NCBI GenBank assembly: GCA_946479255.1
Contig: CAMLFK010000152.1
Span: 1 to 11,513 of the forward strand
Direction of reading: 5' to 3'
DNA length: 11,513 bases
Source: an uncultured Oxalobacteraceae bacterium
GTDB lineage: Bacteria > Pseudomonadota > Gammaproteobacteria > Burkholderiales > Burkholderiaceae
Shown: piece after piece, positions 7,986 to 11,513 of the stretch
Layout of the letters: each line of letters starts with the position of its first letter
Position numbering within the stretch: position 1 is the stretch's first letter
Position numbers and translations under genes: made by a program
The notes under the pieces: model-generated
Told to the model about the DNA's origin: nothing
What the model saw: the letters and a program-made list of their open reading frames with translations, nothing else
The model's database searches: none

Positions 7986-9049
7986 GCCTGATTAATAAAA
8001 TGCTGCAGGACCTGGATGCCCGCGGTACGCAGGGCGCCGGCCCGCAGGCGGCCGAGATCCGTCCCGTGGCACGCCCCGAGCGCCGCTTGCCGCTGCCGGT
8101 GCTGCTGGTCAGCCTGTGCAGTGCGCTGGCCCTGGGCGCCGGGGGCTATGCCGCACTGAAGTTTTTCCAGAACCGCGCTGCAGCACCTGCGCCTGCTGTG
8201 AAGATGGCGGCAGAGCCCATGCCGGCACCGAAGCCTGTGATTCCGGCAGCGCCAGTTGTGCCGGATGTGCCGGCCCCTGTGGCAGAGGTAAAACCGGAAC
8301 CGGAGCCAGCCAAGCCGGTTGCGCCGGTTGAGGTCAAACCGGCAAAGGTCAAGGTCAAGCCGGTGGCAGCCAAGCCGAAGCAGGAAGTAGCGAAGAAGGC
8401 GCCGGCCAAGCGCGTGCTTCCTGCGGCCGCTGTCAAGAAGGCAGCGGTACCGGCCAAGCCGCTTGCGCAGATCCGGCCGCCGCCGAAGCCGCTGGCGGCC
8501 GATCAATATCGCGTTGCCTTGGCACGCATGTCGGAAGGCCGGGTTACCGAAGCGATCGCATCGCTCGAACAGACGCTGCGCACAGACCCGCGCCACGAGG
8601 GCGCGCGCCAGACATTGGTCGGCCTGCTGATCGAAAACGGCCGCCACGACGACGCAATGCGCCACCTCCAGGCCGCGTTGGCGCTCGATGTGCGCCAGCC
8701 ATCGATGGCCGTGCTGCTGGCGCGGCTGCAGATTGAGCGTGGAGGCAATGGCATCGACACCTTGATGCGCAGCTTGCCGGCAGCGGCGGGCAAGCCGGAT
8801 TATCACGCCTTCCTCGCCGGTGCCTTGCAGCGCGCCGGCCGTCACGGCGAAGCGGCCGAGCAGTACATGGCCGCGCTGCGGACCTCGCCGCAGAACGGTG
8901 TCTGGCTGATGGGGCTGGGAATTTCTCTGATGGCCGAGCATCGCAATGCCGATGCCGCGGAGGCGTTCAAGCGCGCCAAGGCTAGTGGCAATTTATCGGC
9001 GCAGCTGCAAAACTTTGTCGAGCGCAAGCTGAATCAGTTAGCGCAATGA
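7982..9049 (+). CDS. mshN: MSHA biogenesis TPR protein MshN
   Basis: The product has 355 residues. MSLINKMLQDLDARG (residues 1-15) is the MshN signature, so I take the ATG at 7982 although the frame is open far upstream to 7475, inside mshM. A membrane helix lies at about 37-58. It is followed by a Pro-, Ala-, Lys- and Val-rich linker of about 105 residues (66-172), long enough to span much of the periplasm. The C-terminal half (about 174-335) is a set of TPR helix pairs, for example MSEGRVTEAIASLEQTLRTDP, RHDDAMRHLQAAL and RHGEAAEQYMAAL. MshN is required for MSHA assembly in Vibrio, but its step is not well defined; a link between inner membrane and secretin is plausible. It overlaps mshM by 4 nt and is the last gene of the operon. 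Confidence 0.9.
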   Translation: MSLINKMLQDLDARGTQGAGPQAAEIRPVARPERRLPLPVLLVSLCSALALGAGGYAALKFFQNRAAAPAPAVKMAAEPMPAPKPVIPAAPVVPDVPAPVAEVKPEPEPAKPVAPVEVKPAKVKVKPVAAKPKQEVAKKAPAKRVLPAAAVKKAAVPAKPLAQIRPPPKPLAADQYRVALARMSEGRVTEAIASLEQTLRTDPRHEGARQTLVGLLIENGRHDDAMRHLQAALALDVRQPSMAVLLARLQIERGGNGIDTLMRSLPAAAGKPDYHAFLAGALQRAGRHGEAAEQYMAALRTSPQNGVWLMGLGISLMAEHRNADAAEAFKRAKASGNLSAQLQNFVERKLNQLAQ

Positions 9050-9072
9050 TCTTGCCTCCGTGCGGGGCGAAA

Positions 9073-10011
9073 CTATAAGCTCGCCAACTCACCCCACACC
9101 TGCTTCATGGTAAAGCGCAGCCTTGCCTGGTCTTCGTGCAGCGCTTCTTCAATTGCGTGCTCAGCGACGTCGGTATTGCGGTGCACCTCGGGCGTGAGCA
9201 TCCGGCCATCGGCGTCACGCAGGGAACACACGTGCACCTCAGGCGTCCCGCGCCACAGCACCACACCCGTTTCGCCATTCGCCAGGCGCACCAGCGTGCC
9301 CGGCGGATAAGCCCCAAGCTCGCGCGCAAAATGGGCCAGCACGGCTGGATCGACCGGCATGGCGCGCTCGGCGCGAAGCCGTGCAAGCGCTTCGGGCGGC
9401 ACCAGCGAACGGCGGTAATTGCGCGCTGAAACAAATGCGCAATAGCGGTCCGCCAGGCCGATCAGCTTGGCGTTCTGGGCGATTTCGTCGCCCATGCGGC
9501 CTTCCGGATAGCCGCTGCCGTCGTCGTTCTCATGGTGCAGGAGCACATAATCGAGCCATTCCTCGTCGGTCACACCGGCCCAGCGCAAGAGCTCGACGCT
9601 GTCGCGCGGATGGCGCCGCACCAGCGCGCGTTCTTCGCTGCTCAGTGCGCCCTCGCGGCTCTGGAAGACATCGGCCTGGCGCACCATGCCGACGTTCATG
9701 GTCAGCGCGGCGGCCGTCACCAGCAGCAACTCGCCATCGGACTTGCCCATGGCGCGCCCAATCAGCGACACCACGATCGCGGTCTCGATGCAATGCCGCA
9801 CCGCGTACGGTCCGGCGATCTGGTTGAGGAAGAGGGCGCCCAGCGCAATGTCGGGATCGCGCCGCACCGTGGCGATCAGTTCGGAGGAAATGGCGCGCAG
9901 CTCGGTATCGGCACTGGCCTCGTCGCGCAGATGCATCAGCGTGCGCTCGAGCCGCTTGTTGAGCTGATTGAGCGCCTGCAGTATCGATTCCTGATGATGT
10001 GCTTCGGCCAA
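9073..10011 (-). CDS. HD-GYP family protein with degenerate HD motif
   Basis: The product has 312 residues from the chosen TTG start. Residues 1-60 are helical; the HD-GYP domain spans about 65-205, with H73, H134, HHENDDGSGYP (159-169) and the D188...RNYR part retained. The position of the canonical L-HD-IGK motif reads L-TMN-VGM (103-109), so the metal-binding His-Asp pair is Met105-Asn106. Classical HD-GYP proteins hydrolyse cyclic di-GMP with a bi- or trinuclear metal site; loss of two ligands makes activity doubtful. Residues 230-280 form a small beta domain. A longer frame reaches an ATG at 10152, but those residues are read out of frame through an aminotransferase tail. The TTG at 10011 has GAGAGG (10021-10026) 9 nt upstream. 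The stop lies 23 bp from the convergent mshN stop. Confidence 0.75.
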   Translation of the reverse strand: MAEAHHQESILQALNQLNKRLERTLMHLRDEASADTELRAISSELIATVRRDPDIALGALFLNQIAGPYAVRHCIETAIVVSLIGRAMGKSDGELLLVTAAALTMNVGMVRQADVFQSREGALSSEERALVRRHPRDSVELLRWAGVTDEEWLDYVLLHHENDDGSGYPEGRMGDEIAQNAKLIGLADRYCAFVSARNYRRSLVPPEALARLRAERAMPVDPAVLAHFARELGAYPPGTLVRLANGETGVVLWRGTPEVHVCSLRDADGRMLTPEVHRNTDVAEHAIEEALHEDQARLRFTMKQVWGELASL

Positions 10012-10020
10012 GATTGCTGT

Positions 10021-10026
10021 CCTCTC
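10021..10026 (-). promoter_or_regulatory. Ribosome binding site deciding the HD-GYP start
   Basis: Minus-strand GAGAGG lies 9 nt before the TTG at 10011 and directly after the stop codon of the aminotransferase tail (10032-10034). The duplicated copy at the right edge has a perfect GGAGG at the matching place (11488-11492), which supports this as the conserved translation start. Confidence 0.55.
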
Positions 10027-10031
10027 GGGTG

Positions 10032-10228
10032 TTACAAACTGGCCACGCGCAGGGGCGCGAGGCGCAGGGTTTCGTCTTCTTGGCAAAGCAGAACCGTACG
10101 ATGCCGGACTCTGTCGCATCGCTGTAAAACGCCGATACGGGGATCGCGGCAACCTTGATTTCCGTGGTCAGCCACTCTGCAAAGTCCGCCTCCAGTATAG
10201 GCGAAATCGCGTCGTACCTGACAGACTG
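10032..10228 (-). pseudogene. C-terminal remnant of a PLP-dependent aminotransferase, frameshifted
   Basis: The minus strand encodes VRYDAIS, then ADFAEWLTTEI, VAAIPVSAFYSD and IVRFCFAKK, which I recognise as the C-terminal end of class I/II aminotransferases of the methionine/kynurenine transaminase (YbdL-like) type. After AKK a single base is missing between 10075 and 10076. Restoring it gives DETLRLAPLRVASL and a TAA at 10032-10034, exactly before the HD-GYP ribosome site. No catalytic part (the PLP lysine region) is present, so only about 66 codons remain. The fragment has no start codon context and cannot be functional. It marks the ancestral order aminotransferase then HD-GYP gene. Confidence 0.7.
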
Positions 10229-10402
10229 CTTAGGTGAGAAGCACCTCTTGCAACGCTGTGTTGGAAACCGTCCGCCCCGCCAGGGTCGCCGCCGATTGCG
10301 CGATTTCATTTGGTCTTTACGCATTTTCGTAATGGCGGCGTGGAGAGTGGGCGCGCAAAATTGCAGCGCTGCCGCTGCGGCGGGGGAAGGTTTTCTAAAC
10401 CT
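10229..10402. other. Non-coding stretch left of the hydrolase gene
   Basis: No convincing gene is present here. The left part has a small hairpin (AGGTG/CACCT around 10232-10246). The right part has a perfect 7-bp inverted repeat, AAGGTTT and AAACCTT with a 3-nt loop (10387-10403), next to the hydrolase promoter candidate. The similarity to the aminotransferase stops at about 10228, so this edge is one boundary of the inserted segment. Confidence 0.4.
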
Positions 10403-10441
10403 TTGTTGCCCTGCATTAAGAATAATTATAGTCAATTGAGG
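10403..10441 (+). promoter_or_regulatory. Promoter candidate and ribosome site of the hydrolase gene
   Basis: TTGTTG (10403-10408) and TATAGT (10427-10432) are 18 bp apart in an AT-rich patch. The ribosome site GAGG (10438-10441) lies 7 nt before the ATG and is clear. With this -10 the transcript would start very near the ribosome site, so the true -10 may lie slightly upstream. On the minus strand the same tract reads TATAAT (10425-10430), which could fire towards the HD-GYP gene. Confidence 0.35.
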
Positions 10442-10448
10442 AAAAAAT

Positions 10449-11348
10449 ATGAGACATGTATGCGCTGCGTTACTTCTCACCACGCTCGTTGCTTGCGGAG
10501 GTGGTAAAAGCGCCAGTAGCCCTTCAACATCAACATCGTCAACTCCCGTCACACCGCCGGTTACGTCGACTCCCGTCACACCGCCGGTTACGTCGACTCC
10601 CGTCACACCGCCGGTTACGAGCACCGCGGGCTGTGGCAGCGGGGCCAAGTTTGCCACCGGCCTGCAGTCGCTCACCAGCGACAGTACCCAGCGCAGCTAC
10701 TGGATCGAGATGCCGGCCAACTACGACCGCAACAAGGCCTATCCCGTGATCATCGGGCTGCACTGGCGTGGTGGGAGCGCCTCCGAGATCTACGGTTGGA
10801 ACGCCTTTTTCGGGCTGAGGAATTTGTACGGCGGCAATGCCATCTTTCTTGCCCCGCAGGGCCTGGATGCGGGTTGGGCCAACCCTGGCGACCGCGACAT
10901 CCGCTTCTTGCGCGCCATGATCAGCGAGGTACAGCAGGGCACTTGCACTGACAATCGGCGGGTCTTTGCTACTGGCTTCAGCTTTGGTGGCATGATGTCC
11001 AACGCCATCGGGTGCCAGATGGGCGACGTGGTGCGCGCGATCGTGCCCATGGCCGGTTCGCTCTGGAGCGGCTGTGCCAATTCTTCCCACAAGGTGGCGG
11101 CCCTGTTCATTCATGCAAAAGACGATACCACGGTGCCTTACTCAGCGGGTGAGGCGGCGCGCGCTACTTTCCTTGCGCGCAATAGCTGTAGTGCCACCAC
11201 ACGGCCACTGGGTAGTAACGGCTGCGTAGAATACCAGGGCTGCGACAGCGACAAGCCCGTGGTTTGGTGCGGCACGGAGACCGGCGGCCACTGGTACCCA
11301 GATTTTTCGCCGAAGGAGTCCAAGACCTTCTTTGATCGGTTCAACTAG
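10449..11348 (+). CDS. Lipoprotein alpha/beta-hydrolase, feruloyl esterase/PHB depolymerase type
   Basis: The product has 299 residues. The signal peptide ends in the lipobox LVAC, with Cys16 as the lipidation site; the next residues are Gly, not Asp, so sorting to the outer membrane is likely. A Ser/Thr/Pro linker holds three exact copies of STPVTPPVT (residues 31-57). The hydrolase domain starts near 65: YWIEMPANYD (84-93), the oxyanion strand VIIGLHWRGG (100-109), the nucleophile motif GFSFG with Ser178, an acid at Asp225 or Asp226 (HAKDDTTVPY) and GGHWYP with His281. Several cysteines probably form disulfides. This is the CE1-like LpqC/PHB depolymerase family; members cut feruloyl or acetyl esters of plant polysaccharides or polyesters, and the substrate cannot be read from the sequence. 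The gene has its own ribosome site and terminator and is unrelated to the pilus operon. Confidence 0.8.
   Translation: MRHVCAALLLTTLVACGGGKSASSPSTSTSSTPVTPPVTSTPVTPPVTSTPVTPPVTSTAGCGSGAKFATGLQSLTSDSTQRSYWIEMPANYDRNKAYPVIIGLHWRGGSASEIYGWNAFFGLRNLYGGNAIFLAPQGLDAGWANPGDRDIRFLRAMISEVQQGTCTDNRRVFATGFSFGGMMSNAIGCQMGDVVRAIVPMAGSLWSGCANSSHKVAALFIHAKDDTTVPYSAGEAARATFLARNSCSATTRPLGSNGCVEYQGCDSDKPVVWCGTETGGHWYPDFSPKESKTFFDRFN
10539..10619 (+). repeat. Three tandem 27-bp repeats in the hydrolase linker
   Basis: Three consecutive 27-bp units (10539-10565, 10566-10592, 10593-10619) each encode STPVTPPVT. Units two and three are identical, and unit one differs by a single base near its start. The near identity at the DNA level points to recent expansion and to possible copy-number variation of the linker between strains. 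Confidence 0.9.
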
Positions 11349-11379
11349 CCGAACAAAAGCGTCGTAAAATTTCTACCGT

Positions 11380-11414
11380 AAAGCCGGCTTCGTAAGAGAA
11401 GCCGGCTTTTTTTT
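11380..11414 (+). terminator. Strong rho-independent terminator after the hydrolase gene
   Basis: A perfect 12-bp stem (11380-11391 with 11398-11409) with the loop GTAAGA is followed by a run of eight T (11407-11414). It starts 32 bp after the hydrolase stop. On the other strand the stem is followed by only three T, so it acts mainly for the plus strand. It would shield the region to the right from hydrolase transcription. Confidence 0.9.
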
Positions 11415-11429
11415 GATGTCGAGCAGTTG

Positions 11430-11492
11430 CTGGCCTCGTCGCGTAGATGCATCAGCGTGCGCTCGAGCCGCTTGTTAAGCTTGCTGTCCTCC
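11430..11492 (-). pseudogene. Duplicated 5' remnant of the HD-GYP gene
   Basis: Bases 11430-11480 match 9914-9964 in the intact HD-GYP gene at 49 of 51 positions and encode LNKRLERTLMHLRDEAS. After 11480 the copy skips about 49 bp of the original (9965-10013), which removes the start codon and first codons, and resumes at 11481 with the ribosome site (GGAGG, 11488-11492). The frame is broken, and similarity ends near 11430, just after the terminator. This is a dead fragment of about 33 codons. Confidence 0.8.
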
Positions 11493-11497
11493 GGGTA

Positions 11498-11513
11498 CTA
11501 CAAGCTGGCCAGG
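11498..11513 (-). CDS. 3' end of a probable aminotransferase gene entering from the right
   Basis: Only the last four codons, LASL, and a TAG stop (11498-11500) lie in the window. They match the VASL-stop end of the aminotransferase remnant at 10032-10045, and the following ribosome site is conserved as well. By analogy this should be the 3' end of the full-length aminotransferase gene, transcribed leftwards. With so few residues the identity rests entirely on the duplication. Confidence 0.45.

Noticed and set aside
9047..9090. Possible bidirectional terminator between mshN and the HD-GYP gene
   Set aside because: Only a 5-bp stem (GGCGA/TCGCC) can be drawn and no T run follows on either strand.
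10012..10152. N-terminal extension of the HD-GYP protein to an ATG at 10152
   Set aside because: These 47 codons are an out-of-frame reading of an aminotransferase tail; a ribosome site sits before the TTG at 10011.
10539..10619. Short CRISPR-like repeat array
   Set aside because: The repeats are directly adjacent with no spacers and are in frame inside a coding region.
10449..11430. Insertion sequence or integron cassette around the hydrolase
   Set aside because: I see no transposase, integrase, terminal inverted repeats or attC-like site; only the flanking gene-junction duplication is present.

Overview
The window looks like a chromosomal segment of a high-GC betaproteobacterium. The Oxalobacteraceae (Massilia, Duganella, Janthinobacterium group) are my best guess, judged from codon use and from the style of the proteins; this is recognition from memory, not a search. 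Its core is the accessory half of an MSHA-type (mannose-sensitive haemagglutinin, type IVa) pilus locus.

Layout. Bases 1-2379 (minus) hold the first 793 codons of a secreted MshQ-like DUF6701 protein that runs off the left edge. A 227-bp divergent intergenic region follows. Then comes a tightly packed plus-strand operon at 2607-9049: mshI (PilM-like), a PilN-like gene, mshJ (PilO/GspM-like), mshK (PilP/GspC-like), mshL (lipoprotein secretin), mshM (ExeA-type AAA ATPase) and mshN (membrane-anchored TPR protein). Most junctions are ATGA or similar overlaps. Together these would build the inner-membrane alignment complex (MshI/PilN-like/MshJ/MshK), the outer-membrane pore (MshL) and the factors that help assemble or anchor it (MshM, MshN). 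The usual motor ATPase, platform protein and pilins (mshE, mshG, mshB/A/C/D) do not follow mshN here. A convergent gene at 9073-10011 encodes an HD-GYP-family protein whose HD pair is replaced by Met-Asn.

The right end is the least ordinary part. A lipoprotein alpha/beta-hydrolase of the feruloyl esterase/PHB depolymerase type (10449-11348) has its own leader and a strong intrinsic terminator. It sits between two partial copies of one ancestral junction, the 3' end of an aminotransferase gene followed by the 5' end of the HD-GYP gene, both on the minus strand. The left copy keeps an intact HD-GYP gene and a frameshifted aminotransferase tail (10032-10228). The right copy (about 11430-11513) keeps a broken HD-GYP start and the last codons of what is probably the intact aminotransferase, which continues beyond the window. 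The hydrolase therefore looks like a cassette that entered this junction with a direct duplication of about 315 bp.

I see no tRNA, rRNA, CRISPR array, insertion sequence or transposase in the window.
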